This document shows, piece after piece, positions 28,801-37,319 of a DNA stretch of 64,000 bases. Origin of the DNA: Bacteroidia bacterium. Lineage in GTDB: Bacteria; Bacteroidota; Bacteroidia; J057. The DNA is taken from contig JAUIKF010000009.1 of the NCBI GenBank assembly GCA_030430575.1, forward strand, positions 1-64,000, read 5' to 3'. Positions within the stretch are counted from its first letter, which is position 1. Each line of letters starts with the position of its first letter. The notes beneath the pieces are model-generated. The model worked only from the letters and a program-made list of their open reading frames with translations. It searched no databases and was not told the origin of the DNA. The position numbers were made by a program, and so were the translations under genes.

Positions 28801-30560
28801 GACCGCGTAGTAAATTCTTGATCCAGATAATTGGTATGCGCATTTACCCAAAATACGCTTGTAAAATAGGGATAATACTGAGGAGAAATTTTTGCCGAAT
28901 CCATCAACTCTTGGCCGATCATATCTCCGTGGACATCTAAGGTATCATAGTAGGCCAGTTGGTCGTAGATGTGTTCTAGTTCATCAAAGAATTCCCCTGA
29001 AATTTGGTTGGAAAAATCGACCATCTCTTGCTTGCGGAGATTGGCATCTGGACCATTAAATCCATATACATCAAATAGCAGCAAGACAGCTGCAGCGGTC
29101 CCTAAGATAGCCGCCACCATCGTAAATACGACGTCTGAAGTTCCCATCCGCTCATAGCGACTCATCAATTTAAGCCGCAAAACAGGCAGCAATACAATCA
29201 TGGTAAATAACAGCAGCACCATCAGTAGGATGACAAGAGTCGCTATGCGAAATTTCTCCCCGGTGAATGCTCGGGTTTCAACTAGGCCACACAACACCAT
29301 CTCGTCTTGGTTCAGGGTCATGGGTTGCAGGTATACCAAATAGTCTGTTCCCCCTATTAGAAGCTCTCTGAGGGTATTGGCCTGGATTCCCAAGCCTCCT
29401 TTAGGGCTGAGCAAGGTGTCAGGTAGGTTGTCGATCTTGAGGGTATTCTGGGAATATTGATACACTAAATCTGCTACTCGCCCGTCCCCACTTTCTGAAA
29501 CCTCTCCTAACTTCAAGACCAGCAAGTCATCAAACACATCTGGGCGAAGAAGGTCTTCCATGAAGGTATTCATGGGGCGATCCAAACGAATGTGGTAATG
29601 CTGATCTGCCGTCAGTTCATGGTCTGCAAAAGTGGTATAAGTGAGGTCCCAGGTGTTGTCAGCATTCTTTCTCAACTCAGCTTTCTCCTTATCTTCTTGT
29701 GCATCATGACCTTCGTCCAATACTTGAATTTTATAAGACAGGTTTACCCGTCGTTGGTACCACGCTTCATATGCATCAAAATCCACACGGCGGGTACTTT
29801 GCCGCCTGCCATCTTGGACAATGACGGCAAAGAAGCCATCTTGAAAATCAATTTCTCCTACAGTCCTTCTGTCCTTTTTATCGATGCGATCCAGAAATCC
29901 CTGAAGTTTCTCTGAGTTGCTTTTCCTTTGGTAATAAGTCGCCCATCGATAGATCGTTTTGGGATAAGCAGCGGGGTTTGTCGTCACCTCATTCCAGAAC
30001 TCATTTTCGAAGGAAGCAAAGATTTGAGCCGTTTGTTCATCGATATTTACCTGCAAAGCATTCCAGACGTAGGGGATGAGCTTATCTTGGTCATCTTTGG
30101 GAGGAAGTGGGGGCAAATTGAGCGATTGGTTGCGAGAGGTCCAGCCTTCGAGAAAATCATAGAAATCTGCAGGCCTATTCTTGAGGTCATCAATCAAGAT
30201 GCTTTTGTAGACCGAATCATCCTTCGTGATGATAGGGAGCAAGAATTGATGGACTTTTTCATATTCCAAGGTAGTTTCCTTTTCCCATTCAAAAACCAAC
30301 TGCTCTTGCACCAGACGGGTCACCCGTTGCTTGATACTGGTGAGATCCCTCGGGACATTTGCAGTGACTTGCTTATATTGAGCATTCTTAGCAACTACAT
30401 TTTTCTGAATCTGGCTCAGCACACGGAAGTTTCGCTCATTGAGCAAGGTCGCTCGCTGTTCCACATAGACAAAGTAATAGGCTCCTAAAGCAGAAGCGAG
30501 GATAGCCAACGTGGTAAAAGTAATCGTAAGATTGCGTGTGCCAGAAGAAGTTGATTTCAT
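25878..30560 (-). CDS. Multi-domain membrane protein: dCache-like sensor, transmembrane bundle, degenerate P-loop-like domain
   Basis: 1560 residues from the ATG at 30560 (MKSTSSGTRN), which precedes the first membrane segment at about 12-32. Then: an extracytoplasmic region to about 437, membrane segments near 439-462 and 477-497, a dCache-like sensor region about 505-750 (VDVSGRSYLQRIVNGEAW, FGYCVIDENGEVLFHSD), a cluster of membrane segments at 757-980, another outside loop about 995-1150, a segment at 1156-1175, and a cytosolic domain at 1190-1490. In the latter, FLVIPPRAMGSKYKR (1210-1224) stands where a P-loop would be, and VLNLNHFEV (1271-1279) and VVLIGAIDP (1304-1312) look like Walker B and sensor strands without the catalytic residues. 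A winged-helix-like part follows (1430-1478), then two more hydrophobic segments. Function unknown; signal sensing is inference. Confidence 0.65.
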   Translation of the reverse strand: MKSTSSGTRNLTITFTTLAILASALGAYYFVYVEQRATLLNERNFRVLSQIQKNVVAKNAQYKQVTANVPRDLTSIKQRVTRLVQEQLVFEWEKETTLEYEKVHQFLLPIITKDDSVYKSILIDDLKNRPADFYDFLEGWTSRNQSLNLPPLPPKDDQDKLIPYVWNALQVNIDEQTAQIFASFENEFWNEVTTNPAAYPKTIYRWATYYQRKSNSEKLQGFLDRIDKKDRRTVGEIDFQDGFFAVIVQDGRRQSTRRVDFDAYEAWYQRRVNLSYKIQVLDEGHDAQEDKEKAELRKNADNTWDLTYTTFADHELTADQHYHIRLDRPMNTFMEDLLRPDVFDDLLVLKLGEVSESGDGRVADLVYQYSQNTLKIDNLPDTLLSPKGGLGIQANTLRELLIGGTDYLVYLQPMTLNQDEMVLCGLVETRAFTGEKFRIATLVILLMVLLLFTMIVLLPVLRLKLMSRYERMGTSDVVFTMVAAILGTAAAVLLLFDVYGFNGPDANLRKQEMVDFSNQISGEFFDELEHIYDQLAYYDTLDVHGDMIGQELMDSAKISPQYYPYFTSVFWVNAHTNYLDQEFTTRSVLTPKVDVSGRSYLQRIVNGEAWTLPDHSGTKGSRKFMLESILTRTTGDNLAVVSKKSRKDTASIIFLATKLYSLIQPVIPLGFGYCVIDENGEVLFHSDEKRNLQENFLEETNKRALNAAVYARSSLYTNATYQGKNFDVYLKPLENLPLYLITFQDREYYISTHEQIVSFTFILILIGFALGLAVIILMIALTPYRSRLYVARAWFSWLRPKRRHINTYRILLCANFVTLVIFFFFSRGERALGVINMFGLANIYTFLLAYLALEDKKIYIVGKKARKRYRFLFGAVVLLVGLNFAAYAIASDDYWGNWDPQANLFDIRGYFPYQLLQIVVCLIALKLIRRFSPSDDTDEPPMLETKNPQVNFFLQRFNEFFTRQRSFRFFLLSWLAILSVFPSVQYYSISYNREMKLAIKYAHVQFAKDIEARELRLEQNFSDRALPPSDLEALKHKGIYTEAFFKTIYGSKDMGKMWDIPLYLPDTLQSPISPSWLKYDSLLSRIRPRYSDLVRTTNQLRNVVSSDNSWQWEEGVGYLKGQPHHPHRYLAFTPKNGLPLISYLHTYHLPNITTPLGLLFWLIFMVVVGSMYLMIDYTTRRLFAESLLDMTAPNDDEARSILAKTKQHAFLVIPPRAMGSKYKREFRNKMLISLKEIQTLEDFWKAVEAYESNRFSDRSPEEHVKSRRKQVLNLNHFEVKIDQRDIALLRLVIVKEAMEQWRQVVLIGAIDPLEIDDYYTTWLEQTEDASLKQQLAAEKMIWTETLSRFYKISLPFESDPLIHGDEAHEELIAEECGHGAFLRNMFDELIELYKGKDNISPEDIILDIELRAQLYYQVLWSTSNREERFIMFDLAQDGLVNDRNVRAIKSLLNKGLLVNTGDQLQVMNRSFRNFILTEINREDTLTLEHRINRESAWVQIRTPIMIILFALGAFLLTTQEQLLNDARGIITASAAALPALYTAIEKMTGINILKIFTKKK

Positions 30561-30924
30561 GGTGGTGGAGGTGTAGTGAGTCGAAATGCCAAATGTCTCT
30601 AGTCCAAATATATACATTCAGACTGGAAATCAGCAGTCTTTGGAGATGAGTGATTCGATTTTAGTACAAAAAATTAAAATAATGCTGCAAAACCACCCCA
30701 ATTAGAGGCCGCCTTTTACCCGCTAACGGACGTTATTGTAGGAAGAAATGAGTGGTAGGTTAATTTTGAATGACTGAATGGTGAATTTTGAATAGAAAGG
30801 CAATATTCAACACCATAACTCATTCAAAATCCCTTCATTCAAAATTCAAAATTATCCCCATCCTCATTCAAAATTTCTTCATTCAATCATCCTATCATTC
30901 TCTCATTCCATCATTTTCTTAATT
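30561..30924. repeat. Intergenic region with ttgaatg-word palindromic element
   Basis: From about 30757 to 30920 the DNA is made of words such as ttttgaatgactgaatggtgaa on the left and cattcaaaat, cattcaaaattcaaaatt and cattcaatcat on the right, which are largely complementary. I see no gene. It separates the divergent membrane-protein gene and the secreted-protein gene, so promoters of both must lie here, but none could be placed with confidence. Confidence 0.6.
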
Positions 30925-33141
30925 ATGAAGCAACGTCTACTACTACTCTTATTTGCCAGTATGCTAATAGGGTTGGGTGCCACCCTATTCAGCGGAAATC
31001 CCCCTACGACTCGCACCAATGCGCCAGGTGAAAGCAACTGTACAGCTTGCCATTCTGGGGTTCTCAACAATGGTCCTGGAAGCCTTTCGCTGAATGTCCC
31101 TTCGAGTTATACCCCCGGGACTACCTATAACCTGACCATGAGCCTGGTAGATAATACCCGATCGCGGTTCGGATTTTCTGCGACAGTTCTCAATGGATCC
31201 AACGCCGCTGCAGGGACCCTGATTCGTACCAATACCACGAACACTTCCCTTCAGACAGCTTCTGTATCTGGTGGCACGCGTCAATACATAGGTCATCGCA
31301 ACGCCAATACGACGGTGAAGTCATGGAGCTTTCAGTGGACAGCCCCAGCGACCAATGTCGGACCCGTGACTTTCTATGCAGCAGGCAATGCCACCAATAA
31401 TAACTTTGGTACTACTGGTGACAATGTCTATGCACAATCTTTTGTGATTCAGCCCGCCGCCACGCCGCCTTCGGCGTCGTTTACCCCTGCCTCGCTTTCG
31501 CATTGCATCGGTGGCCCATTGACCTTTACCGACAATTCTTCTGGAGGAGTCACCACTTACAATTGGGACTTTGGCGCTGGCGCATTACCTGCGACCTCTA
31601 CCATGAGCGGCCCGCACAATATTGTCTATGCCAATCCAGGGACCAAAACGATCCGCCTGATCGTGAGCAATGCTGCTGGGGCTGATACTTCTTTTGCGAC
31701 TGTCGTGGTTCATGCCCAGCCTGTGGTGACGCTCTCAGGCATCTTGGCACGGTACTGCGACCAAGACGCATCTAGCCAATTTATTGGGACGCCTGCAGGA
31801 GGCACCTTCTTTGGGACCGGAAGTGGCGGAGCCACTTTCGATCCTGCCATAGCAGGTCTAGGGACTCACCTCATCAAATATGCCTATACAGATTCGAATG
31901 GCTGTAGCAGTGCAGACTCTACCACGATCAGTGTCTTGGCCAGTCCCGATCCAGGCCTTATGCCTAATGATACATCGATTTGCCAAGGCACCAATCTCAG
32001 GCTCTCAGCAACGCCAGGATTCCTGAATTATCAATGGTCTACAGGGGCGAGCACCGCCCTGATTTTTGTAGATACTGCAGCTACCTATAGCGTCACCGTG
32101 ACGGGCATCAATTTCTGTACTGGGACAGACTCTGTCAATATCGCTGTCGTACAAGCCCTGATGCCAACCTTTGGGCAATTGGATACAACCCTTTGTGACA
32201 ACGAACCAGCAGTCACAGTCCAACCAACACCCGCAGGAGGTACTTTCTCAGGAGCTGTAGATGCTAATGGCATGTTTGATCCCCAAGCTGCAGGGGCTGG
32301 TATGCATAGTTTCTCCTATTCAGTGATGGACACTACAGGATGCTCTGGGAGCATAAGCACGAATTTCACTGTTTTTGCGGCGCCTGATGCAGAGATTACA
32401 GGGTTTGTGGATTCAGCTATTACCTCGATCTGTAGAGATGATGCGGTATTGACATTGGCTGGAACGCCCAGTGGTGGCACTTTTGCAGGCAAAGGCATTT
32501 CTGGAAGTGATTTTGATCCTGCAGTGGCTGATTCAGGGATCAATTATGTCACCTATACCATCACCACAGCTGATGGGTGTAGCGACTCCACGGTGTTGGG
32601 GGTCAATGTCATCGACTTGGCATTGCCACTGATCAATCAACACGATCCCGATTCGCTCAGTACAGCCCCTGGCTATACAAGTTACCAGTGGGTATTTCTA
32701 AATGTCATGACAGGAGATACCTTTCATATAGCGGGCGCTACGGGACGAGCCATTAACTTTAAGGAACAGAATGCAAATCCCCAGAATACCAATGTCTATG
32801 TAGTATATGTCACGGGGCCAGAAAGTTGTGGGAAAATGTCTCCTGGTTTTACCCCATTTACCCAAAGCATCGATCCCGCTGAGCTGCTGTCAGACCTGCG
32901 CATTTATCCAAACCCCACTGCCAATTTGCTGGAAATCGACTACTTACTTCACAGACCTGAAAGCATTTCCGTTTCCTTGATTGATATTCGGGGAAAAACT
33001 GTTTGGCAAAAAACGTATCCTGAAATGCGTTTAGAAGGGCATTTGCAAGTGGAGACTAGGCATTTGCCAGAAGGGTTTTATCTGCTGAACCTCGATGTTG
33101 ACGGCCAACAGTCCGTCAGGAAAGTGGTAGTACGGCGATAG
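30925..33141 (+). CDS. T9SS-exported choice-of-anchor-V-type protein with CxxCH
   Basis: 738 residues from the ATG at 30925, with a signal peptide (MKQRLLLLLFASMLIGLGA). The N-terminal domain carries APGESNCTACHSG (C39, C42, H43), a CxxCH motif that could bind haem c, followed by a Reeler-like beta domain of the type annotated as choice-of-anchor V. Then come a PKD domain (YNWDFGAGA), three or more Ig-like repeats with the Cys/Asp pattern CQGTNLRLSATPG, and a T9SS type A sorting domain (LRIYPNPTANLLEIDYLL ... GQQSVRKVVVRR). The product should be exported across both membranes. Haem attachment is possible but not proven, as the same motif is conserved in family members I recall without known haem. 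Transcribed alone, divergent from 25878-30560. Confidence 0.8.
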   Translation: MKQRLLLLLFASMLIGLGATLFSGNPPTTRTNAPGESNCTACHSGVLNNGPGSLSLNVPSSYTPGTTYNLTMSLVDNTRSRFGFSATVLNGSNAAAGTLIRTNTTNTSLQTASVSGGTRQYIGHRNANTTVKSWSFQWTAPATNVGPVTFYAAGNATNNNFGTTGDNVYAQSFVIQPAATPPSASFTPASLSHCIGGPLTFTDNSSGGVTTYNWDFGAGALPATSTMSGPHNIVYANPGTKTIRLIVSNAAGADTSFATVVVHAQPVVTLSGILARYCDQDASSQFIGTPAGGTFFGTGSGGATFDPAIAGLGTHLIKYAYTDSNGCSSADSTTISVLASPDPGLMPNDTSICQGTNLRLSATPGFLNYQWSTGASTALIFVDTAATYSVTVTGINFCTGTDSVNIAVVQALMPTFGQLDTTLCDNEPAVTVQPTPAGGTFSGAVDANGMFDPQAAGAGMHSFSYSVMDTTGCSGSISTNFTVFAAPDAEITGFVDSAITSICRDDAVLTLAGTPSGGTFAGKGISGSDFDPAVADSGINYVTYTITTADGCSDSTVLGVNVIDLALPLINQHDPDSLSTAPGYTSYQWVFLNVMTGDTFHIAGATGRAINFKEQNANPQNTNVYVVYVTGPESCGKMSPGFTPFTQSIDPAELLSDLRIYPNPTANLLEIDYLLHRPESISVSLIDIRGKTVWQKTYPEMRLEGHLQVETRHLPEGFYLLNLDVDGQQSVRKVVVRR

Positions 33142-33186
33142 CCAAAAGGCTTTAAAACTTCAAGTTCAAGCTCACCTAGAAAATTT

Positions 33187-33253
33187 GCCACGGATTACAC
33201 GGATTTACACAGATTAGAGAAAGAAATCTGTGAGAATCTGTGTAATCCGTGGC
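33187..33253. repeat. Inverted repeat of the atccgtgtaatc type
   Basis: gccacggattaca (33187-33199) pairs exactly with tgtaatccgtggc (33241-33253), with more pairing inside (cagatt / aatctg). I know this as a widely scattered intergenic repeat in Bacteroidota. It follows the stop at 33141 and may help end transcription. Confidence 0.75.
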
Positions 33254-33371
33254 TTATTCTTCCTTCGTCACTAAAACCCTTGATGAACCAGAAAATTTAG
33301 ATACTTCAGTTTTTGTATGTGAACGGACAAGTCTTTAGGATACTTATCGCTAGTTTCGGTCAAAAGATCAC

Positions 33372-34424
33372 ATGCGCCTATTAACTTTCTTTCTACTCCT
33401 TTCGATTGGTGTGACTGCCTGCAAAGCACCCACATCACCAGCACCTTCTTCCAATGATAACCGCTGGTTGGTTCCCGTGGGACTCGTAAAAGACGGCGGC
33501 CCAGGCAAAGATGGGATTCCTGTGCTCGAAGCGCCTCTATTTGTACCCATCGACTCGATTGGGTATTTGAAGGAAGAGGACTTGGTCCTTGGACTTCGAG
33601 TGGGGACGGATATTCGCGCCTATCCGCACAATATTCTCAACTACCATGAGATCGTCAATGATTTGGTAGGGGGCGAACCTCTCGCTGTCACTTATTGTCC
33701 CTTTACAGGTACTGGTGTGGGCATAAGTCGCGATATCTTAGGGAGTGTCACGACCTTTGGGGTTTCAGGATTATTGTACCAAACCAATCTTATGCCTTTT
33801 GACCGGGAGACAGGCAGTACCTGGTCCCAGATGTTGACGCAGTGTGTGAATGGGGAACATATTGGAAAAGGGCAAAAAATTATTCCCATGATAGAGACAT
33901 CCTGGAAAACCTGGAAAGAGATGTATCCCGAGAGCCGGGTGCTGTCTGCCGAAACAGGCTTTAATTGGGATTATGACCAATACCCCTATCTAGACTATCG
34001 CACAGATCATGATTTTTTCATCTTTCCCCCTGATAGCTTGGATGCGCGCCTGCCCTATAAGGAGCGCGTCCATGGAATCATTCATTATCAAGACGTGAAA
34101 GTATACCGTTTTTCAGCATTTGGAGATAGTGTCACTGTGATCGCTGATCAGTTTGGCGGGAACCATTTTGTGCTGGCAGGCAGCAAAGATCGGAATTTCA
34201 TCGTGTCCTACGATGCCGAGCTATCGGGGGTGGGCCGCCTATATTTCACAGCTGTCAATGATGGCTCTGTCATCATCATGCATGACCAGTATGGCAACCA
34301 GTGGGACATTTTTGGCCGAGCGGTGAGCGGGCCTCAGGCTGGCCAGGAGCTGAAACCGACGAAGTCGTTTATGGGATATTGGTACGGCTGGGGAGCTGTG
34401 TATTCGGGGACGATGATTTATTGA
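33372..34424 (+). CDS. DUF3179 domain lipoprotein
   Basis: 350 residues from the ATG at 33372. The N-terminus MRLLTFFLLLSIGVTAC is a lipoprotein signal with Cys17 as the lipid site, so the protein is held in a membrane facing the periplasm or outside. The body matches the DUF3179 family: DSIGYLKEEDLVLGL, DIRAYPHNILNYHEIVND, LAVTYCPFTGTGVG and LMPFDRETGSTWSQM are its usual landmarks. The family has no established function that I know of. The Tyr-Cys-Pro motif is conserved and may be functional. It seems to be transcribed alone. Confidence 0.85.
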   Translation: MRLLTFFLLLSIGVTACKAPTSPAPSSNDNRWLVPVGLVKDGGPGKDGIPVLEAPLFVPIDSIGYLKEEDLVLGLRVGTDIRAYPHNILNYHEIVNDLVGGEPLAVTYCPFTGTGVGISRDILGSVTTFGVSGLLYQTNLMPFDRETGSTWSQMLTQCVNGEHIGKGQKIIPMIETSWKTWKEMYPESRVLSAETGFNWDYDQYPYLDYRTDHDFFIFPPDSLDARLPYKERVHGIIHYQDVKVYRFSAFGDSVTVIADQFGGNHFVLAGSKDRNFIVSYDAELSGVGRLYFTAVNDGSVIIMHDQYGNQWDIFGRAVSGPQAGQELKPTKSFMGYWYGWGAVYSGTMIY

Positions 34425-34877
34425 ACATTAGTCCTTTATCACCCTCTAGCTACACGGAACCAAAGGTCTTTAATAGGCAAAAGCAGCAGAGCTGTCATGC
34501 TGAGCTGAGCGAAGCATCTTACTAGGCTAATGATCCAGAAATAGTTAGATTCTTCACTTCGTTGCTTATGGAAGTGTTTTCATTGTGCTGATTATCAGTC
34601 GTTTACAGAAGCGTATTTTCGCCTGTTTGAACCCCTGCCAAAGCCTTCGGCTTTGGCGTCCCCTCAAGAGGGGACTTTAGAAAATAGCGAAGCCATTTGA
34701 GAGATTAGTGCGGGTTGTTCCCCTTCCTGAGGGGGAACGGGGCTGCGCGGAGGGGGTTCAACAGCGTAAGGGCGAAGCCCTTGTCATAAGCCATTAGAAG
34801 TATCGGGAAATTGACCAATCCATAAGCCTTTTATATCCTCCATTGCAGAGATTTGTATTACTCCGTTATAGTTGGTT
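34425..34877. repeat. Intergenic region with several hairpin repeats
   Basis: No gene seen. It holds a gtcatgctgagc...cgaagcatc repeat (34494-34519), a hairpin gccaaagcc/ggctttggc (34637-34657), a second hairpin gtcccctc/gaggggac (34658-34675) and a third gttcccc/ggggaac (34717-34737). These are common interspersed elements in Bacteroidota as far as I recall. The genes on both sides converge here, so the hairpins may act as shared transcription ends. Confidence 0.65.
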
Positions 34878-36122
34878 TCACACCCACTCCCCCTTAATCA
34901 TCACCCGATCGATCAAATTACTCGCATACGAGTAAGGAATCCTCGCAAAGGAATCCAGCGGCTGAGTGACGACGAGGTCGGCCTGCTTGCCTGGCTCGAT
35001 AGAGCCTACTTTCTCGGACATGCGGAGCGCCCAGGCGCCGTTGAGGGTGGAGGCGCAGAGCGCCTCTTCGGGGAGCATATTCATATGCGTGCATGCCAAT
35101 GACATCACAAATGGCATGCTGCCGCCTGGCGACGAGCCAGGGTTGTAATCGGTGGCGAGGGTCACGGGCAAGCCCGCTTCCATCATCTCTCTGGCTGGGC
35201 CATAGTCGATCCCTAAGAAGTACGCCACCGAGGGGAGGAGTGTAGGCACCGTGGTAGAACCCACGAGGGCTTCGATCTCGTCTGGGCCAGAGCGCTCCAG
35301 GTGATCCACGGAGATGGCGTTGCATTTTACGCCGACTTGAACGCCACCTGAGAAGGCGAGTTCATTGGCGTGAATTTTGGCTCCGAGGCCATATTTTGCC
35401 CCTTTTTTGATAATATACTCCGTTTCCTCTACCGTGAAAAACCCCTCATCACAGAACACGTCGATGAATTCTGCAAGGTTCTGATCCACGACCTGAGGAA
35501 GCATCACATCACAGACGAGGTCGATGTATTGCTGGCGGTCATTTTTGTAATTGGCAGGGATGGCGTGTGCGCCAAGAAAAGTAGTCTTGATGTTGAGCGG
35601 AACATGTTCCTTGAGGGCATTAGCGACGCGGAGGAGCTTAAGTTCACTCTCAACGGTAAGGCCGTAGCCGCTTTTGATTTCGACAGTCGTCGTACCAAAT
35701 CCCATGATCTCCTTGGCCCGTTCGATGGTCTCTTCAAGGAGTTGCTCCTCGGAGATGTGCGCGAGGCTTTTGGCGGAGTTGAGGATGCCGCCGCCTTTGC
35801 GGGCGATCTCCTCATAGCTCATGCCTTTGAGGCGGTAGACAAATTCTTGTTCGCGGGTTTTGGGGAATACCAGGTGGGTGTGGCTATCGACAAAACCTGG
35901 AAGGACGAGCTTCCCTTTACAATCGATGCGCTCAGCGCCGCGATAGGCGCGTGGCTGGAGGGTCGCCATGCTCCCTACGGCCTTGATGGTGTCATCAACG
36001 ATGTAGACATATGCACTTTCGAGCATGGCAGCGTCAGCCATGTCTGTGCCCTTTTTGAATGCTTCGCCTTGAGTAGAAATCCGATACAGTTTGGAGATGT
36101 CGGTCAGTAACAGTTGGGTCAC
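34878..36122 (-). CDS. hutI: Imidazolonepropionase
   Basis: 414 residues with a GTG start at 36122. This is the third enzyme of histidine breakdown, a metal-dependent amidohydrolase that converts 4-imidazolone-5-propanoate to N-formimidoyl-L-glutamate in the cytoplasm. Visible landmarks are GFVDSHTHLVFPKTREQEF (the HxH metal site and the substrate-binding segment), RKGGGILNSAK, TTVEIKSGYGL, KIHANELAFSGG (third metal His) and LATDYNPGSSPGGSMPFVM (catalytic Asp and substrate loop). The length is normal for HutI. It starts 2 bases after the stop of the MCE gene, so the two are probably co-transcribed. The other hut genes are not in this window. Confidence 0.95.
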   Translation of the reverse strand: MTQLLLTDISKLYRISTQGEAFKKGTDMADAAMLESAYVYIVDDTIKAVGSMATLQPRAYRGAERIDCKGKLVLPGFVDSHTHLVFPKTREQEFVYRLKGMSYEEIARKGGGILNSAKSLAHISEEQLLEETIERAKEIMGFGTTTVEIKSGYGLTVESELKLLRVANALKEHVPLNIKTTFLGAHAIPANYKNDRQQYIDLVCDVMLPQVVDQNLAEFIDVFCDEGFFTVEETEYIIKKGAKYGLGAKIHANELAFSGGVQVGVKCNAISVDHLERSGPDEIEALVGSTTVPTLLPSVAYFLGIDYGPAREMMEAGLPVTLATDYNPGSSPGGSMPFVMSLACTHMNMLPEEALCASTLNGAWALRMSEKVGSIEPGKQADLVVTQPLDSFARIPYSYASNLIDRVMIKGEWV

Positions 36123-36124
36123 GG

Positions 36125-37129
36125 TTAGTTTGGATCGAGTTGTTTTTTGATAGAATCTACTTCTTGCTTTAGTGCTTCGAGTTCACGGGGGGCTTTCTTT
36201 TTTCTTTCAAAGACATATACATCGATGTCGAGGTACCTTTTGGGATTTTTCTGGACGTCTGCGAGCAGGGCCTTAACAGACTTCACGGTTCCATTCAGTT
36301 CGTCATACAGGCCTTTATCTCCGATGAGTTTGCCGAGGCTTCCTTCGCCATCATTGATCTTGCTCACGACTTCGTCCATGCCTTGCATGGCGCTTTTCGC
36401 TGAGGCTAGCATTTCAGTGGTCGCAGGCCCGAGGGAGTCGGAGACGTCTTTGAAGTTTACAATGATACTGGAGAGCTTCTCTTTATTTTCCGCCAAGCCA
36501 TCCGAAAAGGTCTTGAGATTGGGCATGGTCTTTTCGAGTTCTCGGGAGATTCCTGCAAAATTCCCCATGGTCTCATCCATGTTTTTGAGAATGCTTTCTA
36601 GCTCATCTCGCTCTTGCAATTCAGAAAAGGAGGTATCTAATTTAGTGGTGATAGAAGCCAGGTTGGCGACCATGGAGCTGATGTCTTCGAGCAAGGATTC
36701 TCCTTTTGTCTCAAGGATGTTTGTTGCCTTACCCATCATGCCTTCGTCAGTACCCCCTGTGATAAATCCCTCATCTTCAATGAGTTGGTCCGATTTCCCT
36801 CGCTCTAGTTTGATCGCCATGGCTCCCAACAGGTCTTTGGTGAAAATAACAGCCCTTGAGTCCACAGGAATCGGCCGTTCGTCGTGAAGCTCCATCTCCA
36901 CCAAAACGGTGTCACCGATAAGTTCCAACTCCATCACCTGCCCTACATCGAGGCCATTGATCCGGACGGGATTCCCGCGAATGAGGCCTTTGGCGTCGGG
37001 ATATTTAGCATAGAGAACCATGCTGTTGCCAATAATGCGCTTGCCTTGCATGGTGCGAATCCCTACGACAAAAGCCACTGCGGCGATGATCGCGTAGATG
37101 CCAAATTTGATTTCTTTGCTAAATTTCAA
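36125..37129 (-). CDS. MCE/MlaD-family lipid transport protein
   Basis: 334 residues from the ATG at 37129. A single N-terminal membrane segment (FGIYAIIAAVAFVVGIRTM) is followed by an MCE domain at about 36-115 (DAKGLIRGNPVRINGLDVG, AVIFTKDLLGAMAIKLERG) and a long helical, coiled-coil-rich tail to the end. This is the build of MlaD-like substrate-binding subunits that carry phospholipids between the inner and outer membranes as part of an MlaEFD-type ABC system. The permease and ATPase genes are not next to it. It lies directly upstream of hutI with a 2-base gap. A structured repeat sits just before its start. Confidence 0.9.
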   Translation of the reverse strand: MKFSKEIKFGIYAIIAAVAFVVGIRTMQGKRIIGNSMVLYAKYPDAKGLIRGNPVRINGLDVGQVMELELIGDTVLVEMELHDERPIPVDSRAVIFTKDLLGAMAIKLERGKSDQLIEDEGFITGGTDEGMMGKATNILETKGESLLEDISSMVANLASITTKLDTSFSELQERDELESILKNMDETMGNFAGISRELEKTMPNLKTFSDGLAENKEKLSSIIVNFKDVSDSLGPATTEMLASAKSAMQGMDEVVSKINDGEGSLGKLIGDKGLYDELNGTVKSVKALLADVQKNPKRYLDIDVYVFERKKKAPRELEALKQEVDSIKKQLDPN

Positions 37130-37170
37130 AGTAAAAACAGATTATTAGTGAATTTATAACTTTTATCTGT

Positions 37171-37276
37171 GTGTTACTTTTTTTAGAAAAAAGTAACCAA
37201 AAAATCGAAACGGGCCAACCAAGGCCAACCCCACAATCCATCCGCCCGCGCCCGTTTCATCCCAGCCGCACAAATT
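37171..37276 (-). repeat. Structured intergenic repeat, copy 2
   Basis: Matches 22626-22731: A/T hairpin gttacttttttta with gaaaaaagtaac (37173-37197, fully paired here), then stem gaaacgggc (37207-37215) and gcccgtttc (37250-37258), then cagccgcacaaatt. Compared with copy 1, two stem positions changed together on both sides so pairing is kept. It lies downstream of the minus-strand methyltransferase gene and upstream of the MCE gene. Confidence 0.65.
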
Positions 37277-37319
37277 GATTTATTCAAGCGGCTCACTTGA
37301 ACTTCGAATATAGGGGAAA

